Of a stretch of 64,000 nucleotides of DNA, positions 27,050-36,050 are shown one piece after another. Below the pieces are notes generated by a model that saw only the letters and a program-made list of their open reading frames with translations, was not told the origin of the DNA and did not search any database. Every line of letters starts with the position of its first letter. The first letter of the stretch is position 1. The stretch is from Phycisphaerales bacterium (GTDB taxonomy: Bacteria; Planctomycetota; Phycisphaerae; UBA1845; Fen-1342): NCBI GenBank assembly GCA_016710275.1, contig JADJXS010000001.1, positions 3,472,001-3,536,000 on the forward strand. Reading direction: 5' to 3'. The position numbers and the translations under genes are program-made.

Positions 27050-29007
27050 CGGGTGGCACCGCCTCCCCGCAACCGGTCCAGCGCCTGCGGCAGCAAGTCG
27101 AGCAGGAAGTCACAGCCGTCACGAATCGCAGCCACGAATTCGCCGTCACGCCGCAGGCGCCGCAGCGCCGTCTGTGGGGAGTCGTGCTCAGGCGAATCGC
27201 CGCCGATCTGACGATCCGCCGAGAAGCGCCGCAGCTCGGCCAATTGTGACGCCTCCGTAACCAGCCGGAACGCGCGATCGCAACGGGCGACCTGCGCCCG
27301 CAGATCATCGACGAGCGCGATCCGCCGATTGAATTCCGCCGGCCGATCCGTCAACCCCGCCAGCTCGTCTAACAGTCCCAGCATCCGCTCGCTGATCCTT
27401 CGCAGCTCGCGAATCTCGCGGATTCGCGCCTCGATTGAAGCGGCCGCTGCACCGGCGTCGTCCGCGGCCATGTCGCCCGCATCGCGCAACAGGTCGGCAG
27501 GAAGCGGCCGTTGGCAGTATTGGGCGGCAATATCCGCCAATGGACGCACCTGTGCGCCAGCCAGCGCCACGCCGGTCGGAGCGGCCAGCAGAACGCGGGC
27601 CGCCGAAGCGGCGATGTCGGCCTCAAACTGCTCGGCGTAGGTGAAGAGCTGTTCGTCGGAGTAGGCCGGTCGCCCGGCGGAATCGGTGACGCGCCGCAGG
27701 ATCGACCGGCTGCGCGCGATTCGCTCCCACTGCTTCATCTCGACGGTGCAGAAGCGCGACAGCTCGGGTCGCCAGACATCCTCGATCGGCGTGCCGGGTG
27801 GGTAGTACAAGCCGTCGGTGCAGCACAGGTCCTGCCCGACGAAAATGATCGGGTCGCAGCCCAGGTGCTGCGCGAGATAGAGCGACAGGTGCGCAACGGT
27901 GCTGCCGGCCCGCAGTGCGGCCCGTATTGGCGGGCGTTCGCAAAGCAATTCGTGAGCAAAGGGCGAATGCAGCAGGCGGCGCGGGCCGGAAAAGGCGTCC
28001 AGCACGGAGGGATGCGCCTTCGGCTCGGCGATCAGCAGCGTGCCGCAGGCATCCGCGCCCGGAGGCGGGTCGCGGAAGAAATCACCGGACAGCTCGTGGT
28101 AGTCGAGGCTGGTGACGAAATGCGGCGGGCAGCCGCGCGCGCACAGCAGCTTGTACACCGTCTGCACGGCGATGATCACGGCGCGTTCGCGAAGCGCCGG
28201 CAGCGCATCCAGATGGGCCGCGAGCGACGGACCGGCCGCGACGAGAATCGCCGGAACGCCGGCCGCTCGATTCCGCAGCGACTCGATGCCGGGCGAGCGT
28301 ACGTAGTCGCGTAGATTCAGGGTGATGTTCCGGCAGGTCTGGCGGGCGTTGCGCACCAGCGTCGTGATCTGCATGCGTGCAAAGGCGATGTAGTCGGTCA
28401 CCAGTGCGCGAATGCGAGCGTGAAATTCGGCCCCGCAGCGCGACGCGGGCGGCAGCGTGACAAATTGCAGGCCGAGCATCACGTCGGCGTTCATGGCCGT
28501 CAGCGTGTCGTGCACCAGCCGCTTGTCGGCCTGCGTGATGAACACCAGCCGGCCTTCACGGATCGCAGCGGCATGATCCGCGGCGCACAGCGCGGCTTTC
28601 AGCACCGCGAGGTCCGGCTCACAGGCGATGACGACCGGGCGCTCGGCGACCGCCTCCAGCGCCGCCCACACATGCCCGAGACCGCCCCCCTGCACGACGA
28701 ACGCGGGATTCCCGGCGGCGGCTGCAGCGCGCGAAGCGGTGCGGCCGGCTTCGACGAGCGGCTCATGGCGACTGTGCGCGAAGACGGGCGCTCCGTCGTC
28801 GGCGATCAGGCGCACCGTCAGCGTCCCGTCGCGGGCGGCCTCGACGCGCGGAAGCTGCGCGAAGGGCAGCGCATCGAGCCGGGCGGCCAGGTCGGGAATC
28901 CTCTGATAGAGGGCGCCGAGATTGGAAAGCCATGCGGCGCGCGCGGTCTTCAAGGCGGCTCGACCGTCGACGTCGAACGTGTCGATGACCACGGAAGCCG
29001 CGTTCAC
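27046..29007 (-). CDS. DUF115/Maf-type (MptE-like) glycosylation protein
   Basis: 653 residues. A Rossmann-like core (about residues 250-310) has PAILVAAGPSLAAHLDALPA followed by VIIAVQTVYKLLCARGCPP and FVTSLDYHE, the DUF115 signature found in Maf (motility accessory) proteins and archaeal MptE. Members transfer or activate nonulosonic acids or similar sugars, often onto flagellin; no flagellar gene is nearby. The GTG at 29007 has GGAG 8 bases upstream. The end overlaps the next gene by 4 bases (ATGA), so the two proteins are made together and probably act in one surface-glycan step. Confidence 0.78.
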   Translation of the reverse strand: MNAASVVIDTFDVDGRAALKTARAAWLSNLGALYQRIPDLAARLDALPFAQLPRVEAARDGTLTVRLIADDGAPVFAHSRHEPLVEAGRTASRAAAAAGNPAFVVQGGGLGHVWAALEAVAERPVVIACEPDLAVLKAALCAADHAAAIREGRLVFITQADKRLVHDTLTAMNADVMLGLQFVTLPPASRCGAEFHARIRALVTDYIAFARMQITTLVRNARQTCRNITLNLRDYVRSPGIESLRNRAAGVPAILVAAGPSLAAHLDALPALRERAVIIAVQTVYKLLCARGCPPHFVTSLDYHELSGDFFRDPPPGADACGTLLIAEPKAHPSVLDAFSGPRRLLHSPFAHELLCERPPIRAALRAGSTVAHLSLYLAQHLGCDPIIFVGQDLCCTDGLYYPPGTPIEDVWRPELSRFCTVEMKQWERIARSRSILRRVTDSAGRPAYSDEQLFTYAEQFEADIAASAARVLLAAPTGVALAGAQVRPLADIAAQYCQRPLPADLLRDAGDMAADDAGAAAASIEARIREIRELRRISERMLGLLDELAGLTDRPAEFNRRIALVDDLRAQVARCDRAFRLVTEASQLAELRRFSADRQIGGDSPEHDSPQTALRRLRRDGEFVAAIRDGCDFLLDLLPQALDRLRGGGATR

Positions 29008-29156
29008 GATCGATCTCCGCACGAATGAACAGGCCCGCAGCGGCTGAATGCCCGCGGCCCATGGACCGCAGCCCGCAGCCCGCAGCGCACTTATCGGCCG
29101 GTTCGCGCGGCCGCGCCCAACCACTCGACGCCGGCGTGGGCCGGGTTTCGCGGCGC

Positions 29157-29185
29157 TCGACGCGCAGCGCTCCGCTCGCGATAAT
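29157..29185 (+). promoter_or_regulatory. Promoter for trpS
   Basis: TCGACG (29157-29162) and GATAAT (29180-29185) with a 17-base spacer; the leader is about 20 bases and carries GAGGAG at 29199-29204. Confidence 0.55.
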
Positions 29186-29211
29186 CCGCCCCGCTCAAGA
29201 GGAGCCGACGC

Positions 29212-30183
29212 ATGCGCGTGCTATCCGGGGTGCAGCCATCCGGGACGCTGCACCTGGGCAATTACCTGGGCGCGATGAAACAGCACATCGAGTTGCAGAC
29301 GCAGCACGAGTGCTACATCTTCATCGCCAACTACCATTCGCTGACGACGGTGCACGATGCCCAGCGCCTGCGAGCGCTGACGCGCGATGTGGCGCTGGAT
29401 TACCTGGCGATGGGGCTGGATCCGAAGCGGGCGGTTTTCTTCCGGCAGAGCGACGTGCCGGAAGTGTGCGAGCTGGCGTGGATTCTCTCGACAGTGACGG
29501 GGATGGGGCTCTTCGAGCGCGGCACCAGCTACAAGGACAAGGTGGCCCGCGGCCTGCCCTCGTCGGTCGGGCTGTTTTTCTACCCGGCGCTGATGGCGGC
29601 CGACATCCTGATCTACCGCAGCAACGTCGTGCCGGTCGGGCGGGATCAGACGCAGCACGTCGAATTCACCCGCGACATGGCGACCTACTTCAACGAGCGC
29701 TATCGCCCGGTCTTCACACTGCCCGACGCGCGATTCAACGAGGCGCCGGTCGTGCCGGGGATCGACGGCCAGAAGATGAGCAAGAGCTACGGAAACGCCA
29801 TTGACCTGTTCGGCGACCCCAAGCCCACGGCCAAGCGCATCATGGGCATCAAGACGGACAGCACGCCGGTGGATCAACCCAAGGATCCCGCCACCTGCAC
29901 GGTCTTCGCTCTGCTGCGGCTGCTGGCGGACCCGGCCGAGACGCAGGAATGGGAGCGGCGCTACCGCGCCGGCGGAATGGGATACGGCGACGCGAAGAAG
30001 CGGCTGGCCGAGTTGTATGAACTGCGCTTCGGGCCGCACCGCGAGGCGCGGGCGGACTGGGCGTCCCGGCCGGACGACGTCGAGGACGTGCTGCGCACGG
30101 GTGCGGCGCGGGCGCGGGCGACCGCGCAGGCGGTGATGAACGACGTGCGGGAGGCCTGCGGGATTGTGATCTCGCGCGGTTGA
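29212..30183 (+). CDS. trpS: Tryptophanyl-tRNA synthetase
   Basis: 323 residues, usual length. The class I HIGH motif is PSGTLHLGNYLG (residues about 9-20) and KMSKS is GQKMSKSYGN (about 188-197); GRDQTQHVEFTRDMA is the conserved substrate region between them. GAGGAG lies before the ATG. It loads tRNA-Trp and is a soluble dimer. It begins a same-strand run with scpA. Confidence 0.97.
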   Translation: MRVLSGVQPSGTLHLGNYLGAMKQHIELQTQHECYIFIANYHSLTTVHDAQRLRALTRDVALDYLAMGLDPKRAVFFRQSDVPEVCELAWILSTVTGMGLFERGTSYKDKVARGLPSSVGLFFYPALMAADILIYRSNVVPVGRDQTQHVEFTRDMATYFNERYRPVFTLPDARFNEAPVVPGIDGQKMSKSYGNAIDLFGDPKPTAKRIMGIKTDSTPVDQPKDPATCTVFALLRLLADPAETQEWERRYRAGGMGYGDAKKRLAELYELRFGPHREARADWASRPDDVEDVLRTGAARARATAQAVMNDVREACGIVISRG

Positions 30184-30237
30184 AGCACCGGGCGAATGGG
30201 CGCTGCGGGAAGCGGGCGGGGCGAGCGCGGCGGGCGT

Positions 30238-31353
30238 ATGATGGGGGCGGAGAAACCCGGCTTGACGGACGATTACCGCGTACAGCTCGACGTCTTCAGC
30301 GGGCCGATGGACCTGCTGCTCTATCTCATCCGCCGCGATGAGATCGACGTGCAGGACATCTCCATCTCGCGGCTCACCGATCAATACATCGAGTATGTGC
30401 ATCTGCTCCGCAGCATCGATCCGAACGCGGTCGGCGAGTTTCTGGTGATGGCCAGCACGCTGATCGAACTGAAGTCGCGGGCGCTGCTGCCGACGCCGCC
30501 GCTCGAAGCGCTGGACGAGGCCGACGATCCCCGCGCCGCGCTGGTTCGGCAGTTGCTGGAATACAAGCGGATCCGCGACGCCGCGCGGGCACTCGGCTCC
30601 GCGGCCGAAGACCGGGCGCAGCGCTTTGTCCGGCGGCCGGCCGAGCTGCCGCGCGAGCTGATCGGGATCGAGTTGGAGGAGGTCGGAATCTGGGATCTGC
30701 TGTCGGCGTTCAACTCGGTGATGACCGCGATCGGCCAGGGGCCGGGCATCAGCGAGATCCGCTACGACGACACGCCGATCGAGACCTACGTGAATACGCT
30801 GATCGAGACACTGGAGATCGGCGGGCCGACTCGCTTCGACCGGCTCTTCACCGGGCGGACCGAGCGGGCCGAGGTCATCGGGCTGTTCCTGGCGATGCTG
30901 GAACTGATGCGCCGACAGCGCATCCGGGCGGAGCAGGCCCGCGGATTCGGCGAAATTTATCTCTTCCTGCTCGAGCCGGTCGATGCGGAGAGCGCAACGG
31001 CCCTCAACGCCGAGGAGCGCGCGGCGCTGCTCGATGAAGTGCCGGCCGGAACCGAAGCGGCTTCCGTCGATGCTCCCGCAGCGCGGCTGCCGGTGCCCGA
31101 TTGGGCGCTCGATCAGCCGGAGGTGCGCGCCGCCCTGGATGACGCCGTCGCTGCGGCACAGGAATCCGGCGGCCCCGCGTACTTCATCGCCGAGAGCGAG
31201 GAGGAGACGCTGGTCGTGCGACTGGATGCCGCCGACGAAGGCGACCCGGGCGCGAGCGCCGGCGCGCAGCGCGAATGCAACACCGACCACGCCGGACCGC
31301 CCGACGCGCCACAGGAGCCGCCCGCAGATCCGGGGGAAAGGAAATCGCAATGA
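30238..31353 (+). CDS. scpA: Segregation and condensation protein A
   Basis: 371 residues, longer than usual ScpA (about 250-280) because of an acidic Ala/Pro/Asp tail after about residue 265. The N-terminal kleisin part has VQLDVFSGPMDLLLYLIRR, IDVQDISISRLTDQYIEYV and EFLVMASTLIELKSRALLP, which is diagnostic. Binds ScpB and Smc for chromosome condensation; scpB is not adjacent. An ATG at 30196 is an alternative start. It ends in a 4-base overlap with the next gene. Confidence 0.95.
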   Translation: MMGAEKPGLTDDYRVQLDVFSGPMDLLLYLIRRDEIDVQDISISRLTDQYIEYVHLLRSIDPNAVGEFLVMASTLIELKSRALLPTPPLEALDEADDPRAALVRQLLEYKRIRDAARALGSAAEDRAQRFVRRPAELPRELIGIELEEVGIWDLLSAFNSVMTAIGQGPGISEIRYDDTPIETYVNTLIETLEIGGPTRFDRLFTGRTERAEVIGLFLAMLELMRRQRIRAEQARGFGEIYLFLLEPVDAESATALNAEERAALLDEVPAGTEAASVDAPAARLPVPDWALDQPEVRAALDDAVAAAQESGGPAYFIAESEEETLVVRLDAADEGDPGASAGAQRECNTDHAGPPDAPQEPPADPGERKSQ

Positions 31354-31841
31354 GTACGCACAGCCCCAACGCGCGACTGGCCGCCCTGGGCATCACGCTG
31401 CCGTCGCCGACTGCGCCCGTCGGAACCTATCTCCCCTGCGTACGGCACGGCGACCTGCTAATGCTCAGCGGGCAGATCCCGTTTCAGGCCGGGTCGGTAG
31501 TCTTCACGGGGCGCGTCGGGGGAAATGGCCTTTCGCTGGAGGATGCTCAGCACGCGGCGCGGCTGTGCGCGGTCAACGCGCTGGGCATTGCTGCACACGC
31601 AGTGGGCGGCCTGGAGAATGTGGCGCGCGTGCTCAAGGTGGTGGTGTACGTCGCGAGCAACCCCGGCTTCACGGATCAGCCGAAGGTCGCCAACGGTGCG
31701 AGCGACCTGTTCTACGAAGTCTTCGGCGACGCGGGGCGGCATGCCCGCGCAGCCGTCGGTGTGGCCGAGCTTCCGCTGAACGCGTCGGTCGAGGTGGACG
31801 TCACGTTTGTTGTGAAGCACGAGGCGCGGCCGGGCGCCTGA
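31350..31841 (+). CDS. RidA-family protein
   Basis: 163 residues. The pattern fits the YjgF/RidA family: SGQIPFQAGSVVFTGRVG near residue 40, VVVYVASNPGFTDQPKVANG, and the arginine block GRHARAAVGVAELPLNASVEVD that holds the enamine/imine site in deaminases of the family. Longer N-terminal form is that of the YjgH-like branch. AGGA at 31338. It overlaps scpA by 4 bases. Confidence 0.88.
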   Translation: MSTHSPNARLAALGITLPSPTAPVGTYLPCVRHGDLLMLSGQIPFQAGSVVFTGRVGGNGLSLEDAQHAARLCAVNALGIAAHAVGGLENVARVLKVVVYVASNPGFTDQPKVANGASDLFYEVFGDAGRHARAAVGVAELPLNASVEVDVTFVVKHEARPGA

Positions 31842-31922
31842 GCGCAATTCGCAGGCGCCCGAGCGCGACTCGCAGGCGCATGAGAGCGAAGAAGGGGCGC
31901 GGAGGCGGACGGATCGACCCGC

Positions 31923-32783
31923 ATGAATGCTGCACCCCGACTGCCGGCCCATCCTGACGACTCGAATCCGGCGATTGACGAATCGCGCGATGTGCCGCGC
32001 GCCGCCGACCGCGCCGCCGCGCGGGTGCGCGAAACGGCCAGCGCTGTGCTGCGGAGCGAAGGGGGCGGCGTTCTGCTGCCGATGCTCGATGCCGCGCGCG
32101 TCGCGGTCCGGGAAGTAGCGCGCGCCGAGACCAATTCGCCGCAGGCGGCCGCGCGGGCCTGTCGGGCGGGCTGTTCGTGGTGCTGCTACCTGGCCGTGTC
32201 GATCACGCCGGCCGAAGCGCTGATGATCGCGGACGGGCTGCTGGCGCAGCGTTCCGCCTCCGATCTGCCCCGCGTGCAAGAGCGAATGCTTGCCACGGCG
32301 GCACGCGTCGCACATCTCACGATCGAGCAGCGCGCCCGGGCGCAAGTGCCCTGCGCCCTGCTGGGCGAGGACGGGGCCTGCACAATTCACGCGTTTCGGC
32401 CGCTGGGATGCCGCGGATGGACGTCCTTTGACGCCATTGCGTGCGAAACGGCGCAGAAAGAAAAAAAGCCGGGACACGATGGGCCGCAGGATGCGCTGCT
32501 CTACGCGGTCGCCGGTGCGGCCGGCGACGGGCTGTCGGCCGCGCTGCGCGAGGCGGGCGCGCCGGCGGGGGACTATGAATTTCACGCGGCGGTCAGCGCT
32601 GCGCTGGAGTTCATGACGGCCGAAATGGGGGGCGACGGCGGCTTGAGGGGCGGCGGCCGCTTGGGAGGCGGCGGCGAGCAGAGCGCGCCCGGCCGAGCCG
32701 CTGGTCCGGCCGGCGGGTGCACGCTGTCAGCAGCGTTTGCCGCGTGCCCGCGGGTGACGTCCGAGCGCCTGCGGAGCGGATGA
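31923..32783 (+). CDS. YkgJ-type cysteine-cluster protein
   Basis: 286 residues. The conserved cysteine group is CRAGCSWCC (residues about 79-87), then PCALLGEDGACTIHAFRPLGCRGW, matching the CxxxCxxCC...C...C...RPxxCR order of the YkgJ family, thought to bind a metal or Fe-S cluster. The C-terminal 80 residues are Gly/Ala-rich and poorly conserved in look. The start has no clear ribosome site. It follows ridA at 81 bases and may be in the same operon. Confidence 0.75.
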   Translation: MNAAPRLPAHPDDSNPAIDESRDVPRAADRAAARVRETASAVLRSEGGGVLLPMLDAARVAVREVARAETNSPQAAARACRAGCSWCCYLAVSITPAEALMIADGLLAQRSASDLPRVQERMLATAARVAHLTIEQRARAQVPCALLGEDGACTIHAFRPLGCRGWTSFDAIACETAQKEKKPGHDGPQDALLYAVAGAAGDGLSAALREAGAPAGDYEFHAAVSAALEFMTAEMGGDGGLRGGGRLGGGGEQSAPGRAAGPAGGCTLSAAFAACPRVTSERLRSG

Positions 32784-32808
32784 GCGAGGTGGGCTGCCGG
32801 AGCAGACC

Positions 32809-32845
32809 CGATCGGGTACATTGACGCGGTTTCGTCGCCCGATCG
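32809..32845. repeat. Inverted repeat around a -35-like box before the nuoE-like gene
   Basis: CGATCGGG (32809-32816) and CCCGATCG (32838-32845) are perfect inverted copies separated by 21 bases, and TTGACG (32821-32826) lies between them. Could be an operator over the promoter, or a leader hairpin. The -10 is unclear (TATGGC, 32846-32851). Confidence 0.35.
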
Positions 32846-32913
32846 TATGGCCCGGCCGGGGTTGCGGCCGCGGGCTGTGGATCGGTGCGAAGCGGGAATC
32901 AGAGGAGCGGCGA

Positions 32914-33480
32914 GTGAGTTGGAAGGTCATTGATCGCAACCAGGTGGCCGCGGATCAGCTCGGGCCGGGTCTCAGCGCGTTGACGCGCGAGAAGATCCGC
33001 GGCTTCTTTTCGCGCTACCCGACCAAGCAGGCCTGCCTTCTGCCGGCGCTGCACATCGCGCAGGACCAGATCGGCTACTGCTCGCTGCGCGCGATGCGCG
33101 AGATCGCCGAGCTGCTGGAGATTTCGCCTTCGCAGGTGATGGACGTGGTGACTTTTTACACCCACTTCTGGACGCATCCGAAGGGGCGGAAGGTCATCGT
33201 GCTCTGCCGCTCGATCTCGTGCGAGCTGATGGGCGGCCGCGAGGTGCGTGAGGCGATTGAGCGGCGGCTGGGAATCGGCAATCACGAGACCAGCGCCGAC
33301 GGCGAGTATTCGCTGCTGATGGAAGAGTGTCTCGCCGGCTGCGACCATGCGCCGTGCATGCTGATCAACGAGAGGATGCACAAGTGCGTCCGGCCGGAGG
33401 ACGTGGAGCGCATTCTCGCCGACGCGAAGAACGATCAGCTCGACATTCCGCGCAGCACGACGTACGACGCCGGGCGCTGA
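32914..33480 (+). CDS. NuoE-like [2Fe-2S] thioredoxin-fold subunit
   Basis: 188 residues from a GTG with GAGGAG at 32902-32907. The helical N-terminus (FFSRYPTKQACLLPALHIAQ, VMDVVTFYTHF) and the cluster motif CRSISCELMGG...EECLAGCDHAPCMLINE are those of the 24-kDa NADH-dehydrogenase subunit (NuoE/HndA). It would pair with a NuoF-like NADH-binding flavoprotein, but no nuoF or other complex I gene is adjacent: the next gene is on the other strand. It may serve a complex encoded elsewhere. Confidence 0.85.
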   Translation: MSWKVIDRNQVAADQLGPGLSALTREKIRGFFSRYPTKQACLLPALHIAQDQIGYCSLRAMREIAELLEISPSQVMDVVTFYTHFWTHPKGRKVIVLCRSISCELMGGREVREAIERRLGIGNHETSADGEYSLLMEECLAGCDHAPCMLINERMHKCVRPEDVERILADAKNDQLDIPRSTTYDAGR

Positions 33481-33570
33481 GCCTTGATGAATGAAAGTAA
33501 AGCGGGGGTCGCTATCCAGGGCTTAAAGGCCATGGCAACGATCGTGCGCCCGACGGGCGGTCAACTCCCC

Positions 33571-34245
33571 CTATCGCCGCTCCGCACCCGGCTGCGGCCC
33601 CAGCTCGATCGCCGATGATCCATCCGTCGCCGGACCGCCCGAGCCGCGGGCGCGAAGCTGCTCCTCCGCCCGCTGGATCATCCCCAGGAACTCGCCGCCG
33701 CGCACCAGCCCCCAGTCCGCGCCGCTGCCCGCCACGTTGCGATATTGCAGGTCGCGCCAGGCATAGCGCCCCAGCCCCGTCAGCCGCCAGTTGACGCCCC
33801 CCGGCCAGCGCAGCGACTCGCAGATCAGCACCGCTGCCGTAGCCCGGTTGATGTATTGCTCGGCCGCGTGCCCCCAGCGCCTCCGCACGATCCCCGCCTC
33901 CACGAGTTCATCCCTCAGCGCGGCGAACTCTCCATCGAACAACGCATCGTGGCGAAGCAGGTAGGCCATCCGATAGGCCGCTTCGGCCGTGACATAGGGC
34001 GAGTCCGCAACGTACTCCACCAGCGCGGCATTCCCGACCCGCGCATCGGCCGTCATCGGTGCGGCCGCCCGCGGCGCGGCACAGCCTGACAGCCCGAACA
34101 GCAGCGCCGCCAGTGCGCCGACTCGACCAACCCCCGTAGCGGCAAGCGTGCGGCCCGACCGTCCGCACAGGGCCGGTCCGGCGCAACGGCCGACCACGGC
34201 GCAGGTCGCGTCCCTTCGATCCACGGCAGCATCAGGGCGTCGCAT
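33571..34245 (-). CDS. Putative lipoprotein, porin-linked
   Basis: 224 residues. LFGLSGC (about 48-54) is a good lipobox but is preceded by an unusually long n-region; a shorter start was not found in frame. The mature part is helical with no motif I recognise. The ATG is 3 bases after the stop of the porin gene, so they are cotranscribed and it may be a periplasmic or outer-membrane partner of that porin. Confidence 0.6.
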   Translation of the reverse strand: MRRPDAAVDRRDATCAVVGRCAGPALCGRSGRTLAATGVGRVGALAALLFGLSGCAAPRAAAPMTADARVGNAALVEYVADSPYVTAEAAYRMAYLLRHDALFDGEFAALRDELVEAGIVRRRWGHAAEQYINRATAAVLICESLRWPGGVNWRLTGLGRYAWRDLQYRNVAGSGADWGLVRGGEFLGMIQRAEEQLRARGSGGPATDGSSAIELGPQPGAERR

Positions 34246-34248
34246 GAT

Positions 34249-35856
34249 TCAGAAGCTCCACGTCAGGCCGGAGAAGAGGAACTGCCGCGAATCGCGATCC
34301 TGGTAGGCATCGCCGGGAAAAAACACGCCCCAGCGCAGCGTCCACGCCAGGTCGGACGAGATGCGCCAGTTGACGAAGTAATCCATCTCCCAGCCGACGA
34401 ACCCGGCGAACTGCTGCGCGGTGAAGTCGCTGATGGCGGCGCGGTCGTGATGCTTGTGATAGAGAAACCAGGTCGTCCCCAGCTCCAGCTCGCGGAGCAG
34501 TTCGACCCGCTCCAGCGGCTTAAACGACGCCCCCGCCCGCCACACGTGCAGATTGGAGACGATCGGCGCCGCCGCAATGCCGGTGTCGCGATACCCGAAG
34601 CCGACGAAGCCGCTGTCGCGGCGATCCCGTCGATTCCCGCCGACGGCGCTGGTCGGGCTTTCGAGCCGGTCGCCGTCCCCGCTGCCGAACATGTACTCCG
34701 CGGAAATGCGCGGCCGCAGCGGCGCGGGGATGCGATACTCGACGCCGACATCCCAGCCCCAGGCGCGCACCGCGTCGCGCCGCGCCCAGTCCCCGTCGCC
34801 GAAGCTGCGGCCGGTCTGAATCACGGCCTCGGCCCAGTAATCGAGATGGGTGTACAGGCTGCCGCGCACGCCCGCGCCCCAATATTGCGTGTCGTAGTCG
34901 TATTCCTGGTCAAAATCCTGCGGCCGCTCGTCGGTGTGATCCTGCTGCCAGAGGCCGTAGACGAAGGGCACGTGCTTGTCCCACCCCTCATAAGCGAGCT
35001 GCACGCCGTAGAAGCGGCGGTTCATGTGCGAGTCCACGGCCGGGCTGCGGTCCACGTTGGGGGTGCTGGCGATGGTGCGGCCGATCAGCACCAGCGTCCG
35101 CAGGTCGGCCCACGTCGCGTCGAGTACGGCGGCGTCGAGCGGCAGGTCCAGCACATAGCCCGTGCCGAAGCTGACCTGCTGCCGGCCGATGCGAATCCGC
35201 GCCCGCGGCGCATCGGCTCCCCAGCGCAGCGCCCGGTGCAGGTCGATCTGGTACCACGCGCGGTCGAAGTTCGGGCCGACCCAGTCCTGCCGCCGCGTGT
35301 ATTCATCCCCGCGATGAAAGTGGCGGTAGTCCAGCTTCATGCGGGCGAACAGCTCGTGCGCACCGTCGTCGATCGTCGCACGGCTCCAGATGTTCAGCCC
35401 CGGCTGCTGGTAGCGGCGCGAACGCTGGATGCCGTCGTCGAAGTGGAAGATGTAATAGTCCAGCGAGCCGCCCCACTGCCAGTCGAAGCGCGCATCGGCG
35501 GGAGCAACGCGGTCGCGCTCCGCGCGGAGCCGCTGGTCGATTTCGCGTTCGCGCTGCAGGAAGCTGTCGGAAGGGCGGCCCTCGTCGCGCGGCTGGGCCT
35601 GCGCAGCGGGGATCACGGCCGCGGAAATCAACGCGGCGGCGACGGCCAGCGCGCCGGCTGCGACGCCCGCCCGGCCGGCCCGGCCCGGCCCGACCGCGCC
35701 GCGGCCGGCGGTGAGCCACGCGCGGTGACTAGCTGCGACGGAAGACGGGTGCTCACCGGCTGCGGAGTAAGGCGGACGGTAAACGGTTGGGGCGAGAGAC
35801 GGGTGGTCACCGGCTGCGGTGCTGCTCAAACGGTCACGGGTTGCGGGCTGTGACAT
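34249..35856 (-). CDS. Alginate-export-type outer membrane beta-barrel
   Basis: 535 residues. After a long leader (1-84, hydrophobic AGVAAGALAVAAALISAAVI, ending AAQAQ) the protein is an amphipathic beta barrel with many Tyr/Trp/Arg strands and short turns, ending in SGLTWSF with the terminal Phe that marks outer-membrane proteins. RIRIGRQQVSFGTGYV is typical of AlgE-type alginate export and porin domains. The start is unsure: the ATG at 35856 has no ribosome site, and the first 50 residues include a repeat (AAGDHPS, AAGEHPS) and look unusual for a signal peptide. Confidence 0.75.
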   Translation of the reverse strand: MSQPATRDRLSSTAAGDHPSLAPTVYRPPYSAAGEHPSSVAASHRAWLTAGRGAVGPGRAGRAGVAAGALAVAAALISAAVIPAAQAQPRDEGRPSDSFLQREREIDQRLRAERDRVAPADARFDWQWGGSLDYYIFHFDDGIQRSRRYQQPGLNIWSRATIDDGAHELFARMKLDYRHFHRGDEYTRRQDWVGPNFDRAWYQIDLHRALRWGADAPRARIRIGRQQVSFGTGYVLDLPLDAAVLDATWADLRTLVLIGRTIASTPNVDRSPAVDSHMNRRFYGVQLAYEGWDKHVPFVYGLWQQDHTDERPQDFDQEYDYDTQYWGAGVRGSLYTHLDYWAEAVIQTGRSFGDGDWARRDAVRAWGWDVGVEYRIPAPLRPRISAEYMFGSGDGDRLESPTSAVGGNRRDRRDSGFVGFGYRDTGIAAAPIVSNLHVWRAGASFKPLERVELLRELELGTTWFLYHKHHDRAAISDFTAQQFAGFVGWEMDYFVNWRISSDLAWTLRWGVFFPGDAYQDRDSRQFLFSGLTWSF

Positions 35857-36020
35857 ATGGCATCCGGTCGAAGGCGACAGGCGCGCAGCGGCAGTCGAAG
35901 CGCGCGTGCGTAGAATCGTCCCGCCGCGTCCCGGCGTCAACGTGCCGGGCGCAGTCACCCGCGCCGCGTGCGGCGCCGGCCGTCAGACTTCCCGCACGGC
36001 AACCCATGCCCGACAGAATT

Positions 36021-36050
36021 CATGCTTACGCGGAGTACCGCGAAAGCATG
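36021..36050. promoter_or_regulatory. Two-tier hairpin before the DCC gene
   Basis: CATGCTT (36021-36027) pairs with AAGCATG (36044-36050); inside, after an A-A mismatch, CGCGG pairs with CCGCG around the loop AGTA. No U run follows. Lies in the 304-base gap 35857-36160 between divergent genes. Confidence 0.5.
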
